Source of the DNA: Siminovitchia thermophila
GTDB lineage: Bacteria; Bacillota; Bacilli; Bacillales; Bacillaceae_C
Reading direction: 5' to 3'
Length of the DNA: 56,305 nucleotides
Assembly (NCBI RefSeq): GCF_016909185.1
Contig: NZ_JAFBFH010000033.1
Span: 1 to 56,305 of the forward strand
The notes below the pieces were generated by a model. That model made no database searches. It saw only the letters and a program-made list of their open reading frames with translations, and had not been told where the DNA came from. Each line of letters opens with the position of its first letter. The first letter of the stretch is position 1. This document shows, piece after piece, positions 40,422 through 50,382 of the stretch. Both the position numbers and the translations under genes were made by a program.

Positions 40422-40489
40422 AGAGAGATTAAGAGGAAAAATATAATTTACTAAAATATAGAATGAATGATGAAAGAGGAGATGGGGCC

Positions 40490-41197
40490 GTGGATAAGAA
40501 AATCCTGGTAGTTGATGACGAGAAGCCAATTGCTGATATTCTCCAGTTTAACCTGAAAAAAGAGGGATTTTCTGTGCAATGCGCCTATGATGGCGATGAG
40601 GCATTAAAGCTTGTGGAAGAAATGCAACCGGATATGATTCTATTGGACATTATGCTTCCGAACCGGGATGGCATGGAAGTATGCCGCGAAGTGCGTAAAA
40701 AATACGACATGCCTATTATTATGCTGACGGCAAAAGATTCGGAAATTGATAAAGTGCTAGGATTGGAATTGGGTGCGGACGATTATGTCACAAAACCATT
40801 CAGCACAAGGGAACTGATCGCACGCGTGAAGGCAAACTTGCGCCGCCACTCGCAAATCGCCGAGCAATCGGCGGAGGATGAGAACGATGAAATTAATATT
40901 GGTGCACTTACGATTCATCCCAATGCTTACGTTGTTTCCAAAAATGGTGAAACAATTGAACTGACACATCGCGAGTTTGAACTCCTTCATTATCTGGCCA
41001 AACATAGTGGTCAAGTCATGACCCGCGAGCATTTGCTCCAAACGGTATGGGGATATGATTACTTCGGAGACGTGCGGACTGTGGACGTTACTGTGCGGCG
41101 TCTTCGCGAGAAAATTGAAGACAACCCAAGCCATCCAACATGGATTGTAACCAGAAGAGGGGTCGGCTATTATTTGCGTGTGCCTGAACAGGAGTAG
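40490..41197 (+). CDS. walR: Response regulator WalR (YycF)
   Basis: WalR is an essential OmpR-type regulator of cell-wall metabolism genes in low-GC Gram-positives. The 235-residue product has a receiver domain with phospho-acceptor Asp53 ([12 protein letters not shown]) and Lys in YVTKPF, and a winged-helix C-terminal domain ([21 protein letters not shown]). I chose the GTG at 40490 ([10 protein letters not shown]) because it matches the B. subtilis start and has GAGGAG upstream; an in-frame upstream start adds a non-conserved leader. It is the first gene of walRKHIJ. Confidence 0.97.
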   Translation: MDKKILVVDDEKPIADILQFNLKKEGFSVQCAYDGDEALKLVEEMQPDMILLDIMLPNRDGMEVCREVRKKYDMPIIMLTAKDSEIDKVLGLELGADDYVTKPFSTRELIARVKANLRRHSQIAEQSAEDENDEINIGALTIHPNAYVVSKNGETIELTHREFELLHYLAKHSGQVMTREHLLQTVWGYDYFGDVRTVDVTVRRLREKIEDNPSHPTWIVTRRGVGYYLRVPEQE

Positions 41198-41202
41198 TCT
41201 TT

Positions 41203-43029
41203 ATGGAAAAAGTAGGTTTTTTCCGTTCAATCCATGTTAAGTTCGTAACGATTTATTTATTGCTGATTATGATTGCCATGCAAATTATCGGTGTATATTT
41301 TATCGGAAAACTGGAAGAACAGTTGATTACAAACTTTAAGCACTCGATAGAAGGCAGGCTTCCATTATTAGAGTACAGCCTGAGCGAAGAGATGAAGAAA
41401 GACAGGACAGATGAAGAGGCTCCTTCGCTCGAGGAAGAAGTACGCAAACTGCTTTTTGACTTTTCAGGGGAGGATATCTCCGAGGTTCGCGTCATTAATA
41501 ACAGAAATATCGTTGTCGGAACGTCTGAAAGAAATAACCAGGGCATTGTTGGACAGAAAACAACAGATGTCATGGTAAAGAGGATTTTGGCTGGCGGGAA
41601 GAAAGAAGACAATATTTTTATAGATAAACCATCAAAAGATCGCGTATGGATATTGACGACTCCGATCAAATCTGGAGGAGAAGTGGTCGGAGCCATTTAT
41701 CTTGTTGCCAAAATTGAAACCGTATTTGACCAGCTGGAAGAGATCAACCAAATATTTATTTCGGCAACATTAATCGCCATGTTCATTACGGCAATACTCG
41801 GGATTTTGGTCGCGCGCACGATTACAAGGCCGATTTCTGATATGAAAAGGCAGGCCGTTGCCATGGCTAAAGGCAACTTTTCGCGCAAAGTCCGTGTTTA
41901 TGGTGATGATGAAATTGGCAAGCTTGCTCTTTCGTTTAATCACTTGACGAGAAAGCTCCAAGAGGCTCAGGCGATGACGGAAGGGGAACGGAGAAAGCTT
42001 TCCACAGTTCTTTCCAACATGACGGACGGAGTTATTGCGACGGATAGGAAAGGCCGTATCATTTTGATCAATGAACAAGCGGCCAAAATGCTCTCAGTTT
42101 CACGTGAAACAGTCATTTCCCACCCTATTACCGAACTGCTTTTCTTTGAGGATAAAGACAGTTTTGAGGACTTGCTGGAACAGCAGGAACCGATTGTTCT
42201 CGATTACAGTACAAATGAATCTCCTTTTATTTTACGGGCGAACTTTTCAGTCATACAACGTGACACCGGGTTCATCAATGGGCTTATCGTTGTGTTGCAT
42301 GATGTAACAGAGGAGGAGAAAATCGAGGCAGATCGGAGAGAATTTGTTTCAAACGTTTCGCACGAACTGAGAACCCCACTGACAACCATGCGCAGCTATC
42401 TTGAAGCATTGTCTGATGGAGCGCTTCATGACAAAGAGTTGGCTCCTCATTTTCTGAATGTCACACAAAATGAAACGGAACGGATGATCCGCCTGGTCAA
42501 TGACTTGTTGAAGCTCTCGAAAATGGACAGCAAGGACTATGAGATGAATAAAACTTGGGTGGATTTTGTCTCCTTTTTCAGTTCAATCATTGACCGTTTT
42601 GAAATGGCGAAAGACCGGAACGTTTCCTTTAGGCGCCAACTTCCCGACAAGGTCATTTTTGTGGAAATAGATGAAGATAAGCTGACACAAGTGTTGGATA
42701 ATATTATCTCGAATGCGCTCAAATATTCTCCGGAAGGCGGCCAGATTACTTTTAAGCTGAAAGAACTCGATGATAAAATTGAGGTAAGTGTAAGAGACCA
42801 AGGTCTTGGCATTCCAAAGGAAAATATAGAGAAAGTATTTGACCGTTTTTACAGAGTCGATAAGGCGCGAACAAGAAGGTTGGGTGGAACCGGCCTGGGC
42901 CTTGCCATTGCAAAAGAAATGATAGCAGCCCATGGAGGTCATATTTGGGCAAGAAGCGTGGAAGGAAAAGGTACGGCCATTATTTTCACGCTTCCTTACG
43001 ATCCTGAACAAAAGGATGATTGGTCGTGA
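41203..43029 (+). CDS. walK: Sensor histidine kinase WalK (YycG)
   Basis: This is the partner kinase of WalR. The 608-residue product has membrane helices at about 13-34 and 185-204 enclosing an extracellular Cache-like domain, a HAMP domain (ARTITRPISDM), a PAS domain (LSNMTDGVIATDRKGRIILIN), phospho-acceptor His387 in FVSNVSHELRTPL, and a HATPase with N, G1 and G2 boxes (DNIISNALKYS, DQGLGIP, GGTGLGLAIAKEM). A parS-like site lies within the PAS-coding part. The stop overlaps the walH start by 4 bases. Confidence 0.97.
   Translation: MEKVGFFRSIHVKFVTIYLLLIMIAMQIIGVYFIGKLEEQLITNFKHSIEGRLPLLEYSLSEEMKKDRTDEEAPSLEEEVRKLLFDFSGEDISEVRVINNRNIVVGTSERNNQGIVGQKTTDVMVKRILAGGKKEDNIFIDKPSKDRVWILTTPIKSGGEVVGAIYLVAKIETVFDQLEEINQIFISATLIAMFITAILGILVARTITRPISDMKRQAVAMAKGNFSRKVRVYGDDEIGKLALSFNHLTRKLQEAQAMTEGERRKLSTVLSNMTDGVIATDRKGRIILINEQAAKMLSVSRETVISHPITELLFFEDKDSFEDLLEQQEPIVLDYSTNESPFILRANFSVIQRDTGFINGLIVVLHDVTEEEKIEADRREFVSNVSHELRTPLTTMRSYLEALSDGALHDKELAPHFLNVTQNETERMIRLVNDLLKLSKMDSKDYEMNKTWVDFVSFFSSIIDRFEMAKDRNVSFRRQLPDKVIFVEIDEDKLTQVLDNIISNALKYSPEGGQITFKLKELDDKIEVSVRDQGLGIPKENIEKVFDRFYRVDKARTRRLGGTGLGLAIAKEMIAAHGGHIWARSVEGKGTAIIFTLPYDPEQKDDWS
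42096..42111. promoter_or_regulatory. parS-like site within walK
   Basis: AGTTTCACGTGAAACA matches the parS consensus at 15 of 16 positions, with A instead of T at the first base. The central CACGTG and GAAACA arm are intact. It encodes VSRET in the WalK PAS domain. Confidence 0.8.
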
Positions 43030-44333
43030 ATTACGAAAACATGAAATCGTTCCTGCTTTTTTTCCTTGTCTTAACGAGTGTTGTGTTGACATGGAATTTA
43101 TGGACGTACCAGCCGAAATATGAATTTAGTGAAGAAAAAAATGTTCACGAAGTATCCATCTCCGATCCGAAAGATGTGGCGGATTTAATCAAACCGGTGG
43201 GGGTTTTGTTTCATTTCCAAAAAGACCACTATGGGACGGGCAAGGACGAACATATTGATCAATTACTTGCCGAATTAAACGGCTGGACATTTTACGATTT
43301 CAGCGATCCAGTCGTTTATTCGCCTACCCAAATTCGCAAGCTTTCCGAGTCTGGAGAAAATATAGAAATCATCTTTCCCGACCTTGTCCCATTTGATGTG
43401 TATAAAAGGGTTTTGCGGTTTGAGTCCAACAATCTTCCTTATGGAGCATTCAACCGGATTGTCATCCGCCTGGATAGTGAAAAGCAAGAAGACGGGTCAG
43501 TATATTTCATTTCCACAAAAGATGGAAAGGTATATGAAAGCCATGTTAATCATGATCAGCTTGTTTCATTGTTCAACCATTTGGAAAAGAGTAAAACAAA
43601 ATATGACGCTTACCAGGCATACAATCTTCCCGATGGGAGAATCAAGTTTCTTCCATCCGAACAAATAGAGGTTCCGCGTTATAAATACTACTCCGACTAC
43701 ATTGAACCCGAAAGCTTCAAAAATGCGCTATTTAAAGATCCGGACTATGTGCGGAGAGATTCGATCACGGATGGCGCAAAATATACGGATGGGACGAGCC
43801 TCATGACCGTTGACTACTTGACGAACATGTTTTTTTACGTGAATCCGAGCCAGACCATTAATACTAGGATAAAAAGTGAAGACATGAATGTTTTGGAGAG
43901 AAGTATTAATTTTGTCAATGAGCATGCAGGCTGGACTGATAATTACCGTTATCTCAGCATGGACCCGTATGATAAAAACATAAAGTTTTTATTGTTTATA
44001 AAAGGGTACCCCGTATTCAGCCAAGAAGGTATGACGAAAATGGAGCTAACTTGGGGAAAAGAAGAAATTTACCAGTATGAGAGACCTTATTTTATTCTGG
44101 ATATTCCACTTCCCGCCCCTAAGGTTGTGACATTGCCATCCGGAAAAGAAGCAATGGACGAATTGCTTTCCAATCCGGATATTAAAGTCGATTTAATCCA
44201 AGAATTCATTATTGGTTACGGACTTGTAAAAGATCCCGAAAATCCCAAGTTATTGACGCTGGAACCTTCCTGGTATTACTTGTACGCAGGTTCATGGCTA
44301 CGTCTTGATACTGAGGAAATAAAGGGGGAATAA
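43026..44333 (+). CDS. walH: WalRK regulator WalH (YycH)
   Basis: WalH and WalI are single-pass membrane proteins that bind WalK and tune its activity (inhibitory in B. subtilis). The 435-residue product has one N-terminal helix (SFLLFFLVLTSVVLTWNLW) and a large extracellular domain. I chose the GTG at 43026 because it overlaps the walK stop (GTGA), with AAAGGATG upstream. The protein ends 1 bp before the walI start. Identity comes from position and the N-terminal pattern MKSFLLFFLVLTSVVLTW. Confidence 0.92.
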   Translation: MNYENMKSFLLFFLVLTSVVLTWNLWTYQPKYEFSEEKNVHEVSISDPKDVADLIKPVGVLFHFQKDHYGTGKDEHIDQLLAELNGWTFYDFSDPVVYSPTQIRKLSESGENIEIIFPDLVPFDVYKRVLRFESNNLPYGAFNRIVIRLDSEKQEDGSVYFISTKDGKVYESHVNHDQLVSLFNHLEKSKTKYDAYQAYNLPDGRIKFLPSEQIEVPRYKYYSDYIEPESFKNALFKDPDYVRRDSITDGAKYTDGTSLMTVDYLTNMFFYVNPSQTINTRIKSEDMNVLERSINFVNEHAGWTDNYRYLSMDPYDKNIKFLLFIKGYPVFSQEGMTKMELTWGKEEIYQYERPYFILDIPLPAPKVVTLPSGKEAMDELLSNPDIKVDLIQEFIIGYGLVKDPENPKLLTLEPSWYYLYAGSWLRLDTEEIKGE

Positions 44334-44334
44334 C

Positions 44335-45144
44335 ATGGACTGGAGTAGACTGAAAAGCATCTTTATCATCGCATTCCTGACTCTCGATGTTTTCCTCCTG
44401 AGCCAGTTGTTGAACAAGGAACGGATCAATCAGCTGGAAGTCAAAATGGATGTCTCATTGGAAGAAAGCTTAAAAAATGACGACATTGATTATAGCAGTA
44501 TTCCAAAGGAAACCTTTGCTGATCATTACATGAGCGCCAATACGAAAACATTTACGGATGAAGAATTGGAGAAATTGAACAATCAAACGATAAACAGCAC
44601 CGATCGGACGATGATCCAATCGGAACTAAAGACACCAGTGAAAATCGGAAAAAATTTCGACACGTCCGAATTGGATCAATTCATTAAAAATGAAGTGTTA
44701 TTTGGTGAGCAATATGTGTTTGGCTATCATGATGAAACAGCTGGGATCATTACGTATTTTCAGAAACACCAGGAAAAGCCATTTTTCATAAATAAAAGCG
44801 CAAGCCTGGAGTTTACAGTCACTAAATCAGGAGAAGTTCAGTCTTATAAACAGACGATGCTAGAAAAGATTGAACCGATCAGTGAAAAAGAAGAAGTGCT
44901 TCCTGCCATTCGGGCAGTTGAAGCGATTTATCGCAATGGGCTGATGAAGCCGGGAAGTAAAGTGGTTGAAGCGAAACTCGGCTATTACACTGTCGTAAAC
45001 ATGGAAGCTACCCAAGTATTGACACCGACGTGGTGTATTGTCGTGGAACATGAGAAAGAAAAAGAGCAGTTGTTAGTCAATGCATTTGAGGGACAAATTA
45101 TCGAAGTGAATCCCGGTGACGAAGAAAAAGTGAAATTGGAGTGA
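44335..45144 (+). CDS. walI: WalRK regulator WalI (YycI)
   Basis: This 269-residue protein has one N-terminal helix ([20 protein letters not shown]) and a YycH/YycI-type extracellular domain. In B. subtilis it forms a complex with WalH and the WalK membrane segments. The strong AAAGGGGG ribosome binding site lies in the walH tail. The N-terminus MDWSRxKxIFIxxFLxLD is typical of YycI. It is in the standard order between walH and walJ. Confidence 0.93.
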   Translation: MDWSRLKSIFIIAFLTLDVFLLSQLLNKERINQLEVKMDVSLEESLKNDDIDYSSIPKETFADHYMSANTKTFTDEELEKLNNQTINSTDRTMIQSELKTPVKIGKNFDTSELDQFIKNEVLFGEQYVFGYHDETAGIITYFQKHQEKPFFINKSASLEFTVTKSGEVQSYKQTMLEKIEPISEKEEVLPAIRAVEAIYRNGLMKPGSKVVEAKLGYYTVVNMEATQVLTPTWCIVVEHEKEKEQLLVNAFEGQIIEVNPGDEEKVKLE

Positions 45145-45152
45145 ACAAGTAC

Positions 45153-45947
45153 ATGTCGATGCAATTTAGTGTTTTGGCCAGCGGCAGTTCGGGAAACGCC
45201 TTTTATATTGAGACAAATAAACACTCCTTTCTTGTAGACGCCGGAGTCAGTTGCAAAAAAATCGGGGAATTAATGGAGAAAATTGGACGCGATCCAGCAA
45301 AGCTAGATGGCATCCTTGTTACCCATGAACATAGCGACCATATTAAGGGCCTGGGTGTCATGGCCAGAAAATACCGGCTTCCCATCTATGCGAATGAAAA
45401 AACGTGGAAGGCAATGGACGGCATGCTCGGGGAAGTGGTGACTGATCAAAAATTTGTTTTTGAAGTGGAAGCTGTCAAATCTTTCGGAAGCCTCGACATT
45501 GAATCTTTCGGCGTCTCGCACGATGCTGCTGAACCAATGTTTTACATTTTTCGGTCTGAAGGGAAAAAGCTCGTCTTGATCACGGATACAGGTTATGTCA
45601 GCGATCGGATGAAAGGGATGATCGCTGATGCGGATACGTATATTTTTGAAAGCAACCATGATATTGAGATGCTGCGGATGGGAAGATACCCGTGGAACGT
45701 GAAACGGAGAATATTAAGCGATGTTGGACATGTCTCCAATGAAGACGCGGCTTTGGCGATGAGCGAGGTTATTGGCGACCGGACAAAACGCATTTACCTC
45801 GCCCATTTAAGCCGTGACAATAACATGAAAGACCTGGCACGGATGAGCGTTACCCAGACGCTGGCGTCCCGGGGAATTGAAGTGGGAAGCCATGTCAGAC
45901 TGTTTGATACCGATCCTTACATACCGACCGACCTCGCAGCCGTATAA
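45153..45947 (+). CDS. walJ: Metallo-beta-lactamase fold hydrolase WalJ (YycJ)
   Basis: This 264-residue protein has the metal-binding motif [10 protein letters not shown] and further ligands in LITDTGYV and YLAHLSRDN. YycJ/WalJ is a 5'-exonuclease-like member of the fold, linked to DNA mismatch repair in some Bacilli and to coordinating division and replication in streptococci. I chose the ATG at 45153 ([16 protein letters not shown]), which has TTGGAGTGA upstream and matches the usual start; a GTG 4 codons earlier overlaps walI. A strong terminator follows. Confidence 0.93.
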   Translation: MSMQFSVLASGSSGNAFYIETNKHSFLVDAGVSCKKIGELMEKIGRDPAKLDGILVTHEHSDHIKGLGVMARKYRLPIYANEKTWKAMDGMLGEVVTDQKFVFEVEAVKSFGSLDIESFGVSHDAAEPMFYIFRSEGKKLVLITDTGYVSDRMKGMIADADTYIFESNHDIEMLRMGRYPWNVKRRILSDVGHVSNEDAALAMSEVIGDRTKRIYLAHLSRDNNMKDLARMSVTQTLASRGIEVGSHVRLFDTDPYIPTDLAAV

Positions 45948-45982
45948 AAAATGTTTAAATAAGCGTAAATACAGGAATAGAT

Positions 45983-46024
45983 AATGAAAACACGCGGCGG
46001 TTGGCTGCCTGTTTTCATTTTTTT
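45983..46024 (+). terminator. walRKHIJ terminator
   Basis: AATGAAAACA/TGTTTTCATT stem (45983-46019) with a 17-base loop followed by T7, about 35 bp after walJ. Confidence 0.88.
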
Positions 46025-46159
46025 GTCCACACCCTAAGCTATTTACAAAATAGAAAACGTTTATTATTTAATTTCTGTCGCTTTGCGCATTATAATAAGG
46101 AATATGAAGGGAAAACCTTTTGGGGAATGGAACGTAGCAAAAGAAAGGAATGGTGTCTA

Positions 46160-47365
46160 GTGGGACTTTACGATGATCACAGCCCTAACCGCTTTAAAAA
46201 GAAAAGAGGCGGATTCTTTTCAGGAATCATCGGCGGAATCATCGGCGCGCTTTTAATGGCCCTGCTCTTTCCAGCATTAGATTGGAATGAACCCCCGAAC
46301 CAAAACAATGCAGCGATTGAAGAAAATAGAGGCAAAACGGATCACCCATCCAAGAATGTCTCACTTGATGTCACGACAGACATAACCGAGGCAGTGGAAA
46401 AAGCCGGAAAAGGTGTGGTAGGCATCACCAATATTCAAACGGCAAAATTTTGGTCTGGCGGGGAGGGCCAGGAAGCGGCAGGGGTAGGATCAGGAGTCAT
46501 TTATAAGAAAGCGGGGGACAAAGCGCTTATCGTAACGAACAACCATGTGGTCCAAGGCTCTTCGCAACTGGAAGTGACCCTGTCAGACGGCAAAAAAGTT
46601 TCCGGGAAACAGCTTGGAGGCGATATATGGACAGATTTGGCGGTCGTTGAGATAGATGCCGATGGAATTGCCGATGACGCCGTAACAGAATTCGGCGACT
46701 CTGACGCTTTGAAAATCGGGGAGCAGGTCATGGCAATCGGAAATCCGCTTGGACTCGAATTTGCCGGATCCGTGACCCAAGGCATTATTTCCGGAGTCAA
46801 TCGGGCGGTGCCCGTCGATATTAACGGAGACGGTGTGGCTGACTGGAATGCGGAAGTCATCCAGACAGATGCCGCCATTAACCCCGGCAATAGCGGTGGA
46901 GCGCTTGTCAATATTGCAGGGCAGGTCGTTGGCATCAACTCCATGAAAATTGCGCAAAGCACAGTAGAAGGCATTGGCTTCTCGATTCCGATCAACTATG
47001 TTATTCCAATTATTGAAGACCTAGAAAAATACGGTGAAGTCAAACGCCCGTCGATGGGCGTCACATTGCGTGATGTCGCAGAAGTATCCGCCTATCATCA
47101 GCAGGAAACACTGAAATTGCCGAAAGACGTAACTACTGGTGTGATGATCGAGTCCGTTATGGCCAATTCACCTGCTGGAAAGGCAGGATTGGAAGAATTG
47201 GACGTCATCGTTGAACTGGACGGACAAAAAGTGGACAATGTCATTGCGCTCAGAAAACATTTATACAACACGAAAAAAGTCGGCGATTCGATGGATGTCA
47301 CGTACTATAGAGGCGGCAAAAAAGAAAAAACCACTATCAAGCTGACGGATGAAGCCAGATTATAA
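46160..47365 (+). CDS. htrC: HtrA-type serine protease HtrC (YycK)
   Basis: This 401-residue membrane-anchored DegP/HtrA-type protease has one N-terminal helix (FFSGIIGGIIGALLMALLF), a trypsin-like domain with His (VTNNHVV, about residue 128), Asp (WTDLAVVEID, about 159) and Ser (NPGNSGGALVN, about 243), and one C-terminal PDZ domain (GVMIESVMANSPAGKAGL). HtrA proteases degrade misfolded exported proteins. I chose the GTG at 46160 (VGLYDDHSP). A longer in-frame start exists but codes a Cys/Phe-rich leader not typical of HtrC and overlaps the preceding terminator. It follows walJ, as in B. subtilis. Confidence 0.92.
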   Translation: MGLYDDHSPNRFKKKRGGFFSGIIGGIIGALLMALLFPALDWNEPPNQNNAAIEENRGKTDHPSKNVSLDVTTDITEAVEKAGKGVVGITNIQTAKFWSGGEGQEAAGVGSGVIYKKAGDKALIVTNNHVVQGSSQLEVTLSDGKKVSGKQLGGDIWTDLAVVEIDADGIADDAVTEFGDSDALKIGEQVMAIGNPLGLEFAGSVTQGIISGVNRAVPVDINGDGVADWNAEVIQTDAAINPGNSGGALVNIAGQVVGINSMKIAQSTVEGIGFSIPINYVIPIIEDLEKYGEVKRPSMGVTLRDVAEVSAYHQQETLKLPKDVTTGVMIESVMANSPAGKAGLEELDVIVELDGQKVDNVIALRKHLYNTKKVGDSMDVTYYRGGKKEKTTIKLTDEARL

Positions 47366-47371
47366 AATGTT

Positions 47372-47406
47372 AAGCGGGAACAGCCAAATGAGGCTTTCCC
47401 GCTTTT
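47372..47406 (+). terminator. htrC terminator
   Basis: AAGCGGGAA-AGCC / GGCT-TTCCCGCTT stem (47372-47404) followed by a T-run, just after the htrC stop. Confidence 0.88.
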
Positions 47407-47441
47407 CTGATTTAATGGTAAAATAATCTGTGGATAAAGAA

Positions 47442-47735
47442 AGTGGCGAGTATTTAAGAGAAAGTCGATAGTATATTTTGGGAAGTTGCGAGTAAATCGA
47501 GAAAGTGGATAGTGTTTCGATAGGTGGCGAGTAAATTGAGAAAGTCGGTAGTAATTTCGATAGGTCGCAAGTAAATCGAGAAAGTGGACAGTAATTTCGA
47601 TAGGTCGCAAGTAAATCGAGAAAGTGGACAGTAATTTCGATAAGTCGCAAGTAATCAAGAAAGTCGAAAGTATTTCCAAAAAGTTGCGAGTAATATCGGA
47701 AAGAGTATTTTATAAAGATGGCGAGTCTTTCTGAG
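47442..47735. repeat. 40-bp tandem repeat array between htrC and yyzF
   Basis: About seven imperfect copies of a 40-bp unit lie head to tail. The best conserved copies start at 47565, 47605 and 47645 with TCGCAAGTAA; weaker copies start near 47445, 47485, 47525, 47685 and 47720. Each unit divides into two related half-units of about 20 bp, one with AGTAAATCGA and one with AGTAATTTCGA. A consensus DnaA box TGTGGATAA (47429-47437) lies at the left end. Reading frames through the array translate to repeated peptides and are not genes. Confidence 0.85.
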
Positions 47736-47893
47736 AGAATCGCGCGCCTTCAAAATTCAATTGCGATCTCGAGAAATACTAATTATTTTTTAAAAAAAGA
47801 AGAGTTATCCAGAAAGCGATACGAAATCCATGTTCAAAACGATTTTTTATGGTCATGATTACATGATGATATAAACGGAAAGGAGGTTATTAT

Positions 47894-48052
47894 ATGATTT
47901 ATTGTTGCGGCGAGCACGTTGAACTGGCATTGGATGTCATCGTGGATGAGCACGAAACCTTTCCCAAACTTGAAAAATTAGAAGAAGGAAAAAACTTGTC
48001 CACAACTTGTGAATACTGCAAAAAGCACGCTGAATATCTTGTAGGGAACTAA
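47894..48052 (+). CDS. yyzF: CxxH/CxxC small protein (YyzF-like)
   Basis: This 52-residue protein begins MIYCCGEHVELALD and ends CEYCKKHAEYLVGN. The CGEH and CEYC pairs give a CxxH/CxxC arrangement that would bind one zinc. Such proteins (B. subtilis YyzF-like) are found next to rlmH in Bacillales; function unknown. The ribosome binding site AAGGAGG is strong. It lies between the tandem repeat array and the DnaA-box cluster upstream of rlmH. It is too short to be caught by many gene finders. Confidence 0.88.
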   Translation: MIYCCGEHVELALDVIVDEHETFPKLEKLEEGKNLSTTCEYCKKHAEYLVGN

Positions 48053-48068
48053 TATTCCCATACTAAAT

Positions 48069-48143
48069 GTGGATAGTTTATGTGGATATGTGGATAAGGT
48101 ATGTGAATAAGTTGTTTGTTTCATGTTTTCAACTTGTGTATAA
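48069..48143. promoter_or_regulatory. DnaA-box cluster upstream of rlmH
   Basis: Five boxes on one strand: TGTGGATAG (48069-48077, one mismatch), TGTGGATAT (48081-48089, one mismatch), TGTGGATAA (48089-48097), TGTGAATAA (48102-48110) and TGTGTATAA (48135-48143). The last three match TGTGNATAA fully. B. subtilis has a DnaA-box cluster upstream of yydA, which is rlmH, so the position is conserved. A role in controlling initiation or rlmH expression is inferred. Confidence 0.85.
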
Positions 48144-48164
48144 CTTCAGAGAAGGGGAACAGCT

Positions 48165-48644
48165 ATGAATATCACCATCATTTCCGTCGGAAAACTGAAA
48201 GAAAAATACTTAAAACAAGGAATTGACGAATACCTCAAGCGCCTCACAGCGTACGCCAAATTAAACATCATCGAACTCCCCGATGAAAAAGCCCCCGAAA
48301 ACTTAAGCCCAACCCAAATGGAACAAATAAAGAAGAAAGAAGGAGACCGGATCCTTTCCAAAATCAGCCCCAACGCCCACGTCATCGCCCTCTCCATCGA
48401 AGGCACCATGAAATCCTCCGAAGAACTCGCAGCACGCTTCGACTACCTTGCCACAACCGGCAAAAGCAAAATCGTCTTTGTCATAGGAGGCTCACTCGGC
48501 TTGAGTGCGGAAGTGATGAAACGCGCCGATGAGGCTTTGTCTTTTTCTAAAATGACTTTTCCACATCAGTTAATGCGATTAATATTGGTGGAACAGGTGT
48601 ACAGGGCGTTTAGGATAATAAAGGGGGAACCGTACCACAAATAG
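48165..48644 (+). CDS. rlmH: 23S rRNA pseudouridine-1915 N3-methyltransferase RlmH
   Basis: RlmH methylates pseudouridine 1915 in helix 69 of 23S rRNA. The 159-residue SPOUT-class protein starts [19 protein letters not shown], has the SAM-binding knot [13 protein letters not shown] and ends GEPYHK, as in the family. Its 3' end is the well-known attachment site of SCC elements in staphylococci (there called orfX). Here the convergent recombinase gene runs into it and overlaps it by 66 bp, which points to integration at this site. The gene itself appears intact. Confidence 0.97.
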   Translation: MNITIISVGKLKEKYLKQGIDEYLKRLTAYAKLNIIELPDEKAPENLSPTQMEQIKKKEGDRILSKISPNAHVIALSIEGTMKSSEELAARFDYLATTGKSKIVFVIGGSLGLSAEVMKRADEALSFSKMTFPHQLMRLILVEQVYRAFRIIKGEPYHK

Positions 48645-50300
48645 AGGCAAAAAAAGTTGTAGATAAGGTGGTATTTTGTTGTCGGAAGCGGGTATTGGTT
48701 GAGAAAATGCAACTTCTTTATCCGTTTCACGATATAGCAAATGAATAAGCGTAAAAGTCTTTGATAAATTGACCTCTGTAAAATCGAAATCCAGTTCAAC
48801 CTGATGAATAGTTCTTGAACGATTCTCCAGTTGCCTTATTGAAATTTTACCTATGAGTAGCTGTAGCAACTGCTTTTTTTCTTCTCTTGAGGAGCTTTGG
48901 TAGACTTCTACAAACTTTTCTAATAGAAATCGAACCAATTCATGTGGAATGACTTTTGTATCTGATGAACTTAGTTGTATGCTGAGTTCATTTTTCTTTT
49001 GTTCAAGTTCCGTTTTTTCTTTAGCAACCTGTTGCAGTCGCTCTTGTAAGATGGCGACAGGGAAGAGGTTTTGTTCAAATGCTTCTAAATACTTTTCTTG
49101 AAGCTGTTGTATGTCTATTAGCTTCTTTTCAATTTGCTCTAAGTCCCTCTTAAGTACGGAAATGGAGTGAACAGATTGCTTATTTAATGATTGAATTGTT
49201 GAGATGAAGTATTCCTTGTTGGCAAGGAAATTTACAATTCGCTCAAACACTTGATTTTCCGCTTCATATGCTTTGATACCATTAGATCTACAGGCAGATG
49301 ACCCTTTATTATGGAAGTCAGAACAGACATAATAACGATGTTTTCGTTTTGTCCCATCTTTGCGTGTATAGGTAGTAATAGAAGGAACCATACCTTGCCC
49401 ACAGTCAGGACAACGAAGAAGACTACTTAATAAAAATGGCTCATTTGATTGGCGTTGCTTAAATGACTTGCTCTTTCTTCTGGCTTGCACCAAATGCCAA
49501 AGTTCCTCGGTAATAATGGCTTCGTGTTTGCCATCTACAAGAATAGGATTGGGATTTTTACCTTTCCGTCGCTTTGTATCCCAGTTTTCAACTTTAAGCC
49601 AACTGATCTTTCCAACATAAATGGGATTATCTAATATTTGAGCGACCCCATTGATAGAAAAGTATCTGTTTCTTTTTGTCCGAAAGCCATGCTTGTTTAA
49701 GTGGTTTGCAATTGCTTTTAATCCTTTTCCTGAAAGGTATAGCTCATAGATAAGTTGTACAACTTTTGCTTCTTTTTCATTCATAACAAGTTCCTTTTTA
49801 ACAGAATCGTAGCCAAAGCAGACCCCGCCGTTCCAGGACCCTTCCAAAGCACGCTGTTTCATGCCAAGTTTTACATTTTCTGACAGTGTATTGCGTTCCA
49901 TTTCGGCAATGGAAGCCATTAATTGCACAACAAGTCGGCCGATGGGACTTCCAGTGTCAAAGTTCTCTGAGTAAGAGATAAATTTAACACTATTTTCTTC
50001 AAACTTATCCAGCACAGTCAGTGTATCTAACATGTTACGGGATAGCCGAGAGATTTTCCAAACAAGAACGGCATCGAACTCATCTTTCTCCACGTCAACC
50101 ACCAATTGTTGCATAGCGGGGCGACCTGAAATGTTTTTACCACTGACCCCTTCATCGACATATTCTTTTACCACTTGCCAACCATACAGACCTGCATAAT
50201 TGCGAAGGGTTTGTAGTTGAGCTGTAATACTGTAACCCTCTGTTGCCTGCTCTTCCGTAGAGACACGACAATAAATTGCGACTCGTTTTATTTCATTCAT
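48579..50300 (-). CDS. Large serine recombinase, rlmH-proximal
   Basis: This 573-residue site-specific recombinase starts at [14 protein letters not shown] behind AAAGGAGG. The N-terminal resolvase domain has nucleophile Ser14 (YCRVSTEEQ) and catalytic Arg residues in [15 protein letters not shown] recombinase domain follows, then a zinc ribbon (CPDCGQGM ... [15 protein letters not shown]) and a long coiled coil (residues about 385-440). The last 21 or so codons are antisense to the 3' end of rlmH, so this C-terminus exists only in the integrated form if the crossover is inside. It is about 80 bp after the second recombinase gene, in the same operon. Confidence 0.93.
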   Translation of the reverse strand: MNEIKRVAIYCRVSTEEQATEGYSITAQLQTLRNYAGLYGWQVVKEYVDEGVSGKNISGRPAMQQLVVDVEKDEFDAVLVWKISRLSRNMLDTLTVLDKFEENSVKFISYSENFDTGSPIGRLVVQLMASIAEMERNTLSENVKLGMKQRALEGSWNGGVCFGYDSVKKELVMNEKEAKVVQLIYELYLSGKGLKAIANHLNKHGFRTKRNRYFSINGVAQILDNPIYVGKISWLKVENWDTKRRKGKNPNPILVDGKHEAIITEELWHLVQARRKSKSFKQRQSNEPFLLSSLLRCPDCGQGMVPSITTYTRKDGTKRKHRYYVCSDFHNKGSSACRSNGIKAYEAENQVFERIVNFLANKEYFISTIQSLNKQSVHSISVLKRDLEQIEKKLIDIQQLQEKYLEAFEQNLFPVAILQERLQQVAKEKTELEQKKNELSIQLSSSDTKVIPHELVRFLLEKFVEVYQSSSREEKKQLLQLLIGKISIRQLENRSRTIHQVELDFDFTEVNLSKTFTLIHLLYRETDKEVAFSQPIPASDNKIPPYLQLFLPLFVVRFPLYYPKRPVHLFHQY

Positions 50301-50382
50301 TAAAATGCCTCCTTTCGATAACAGTGTATAATGGAAAAAGAAAAAGGGAAAGAATGTTCTCTTTCCCAACAGAGAAATTATA

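Noticed and set aside
47305-47679. Leftward ORFs of 96-124 codons with repeated Ser/Leu/Arg-rich peptides
   Set aside because: They are translations of the 40-bp tandem repeat array, with no ribosome binding site or family; a period-40 repeat that keeps frames open by chance.
47442-47735. Possible CRISPR array
   Set aside because: Units are contiguous and degenerate over their whole length, with no unique spacers and no cas genes nearby.
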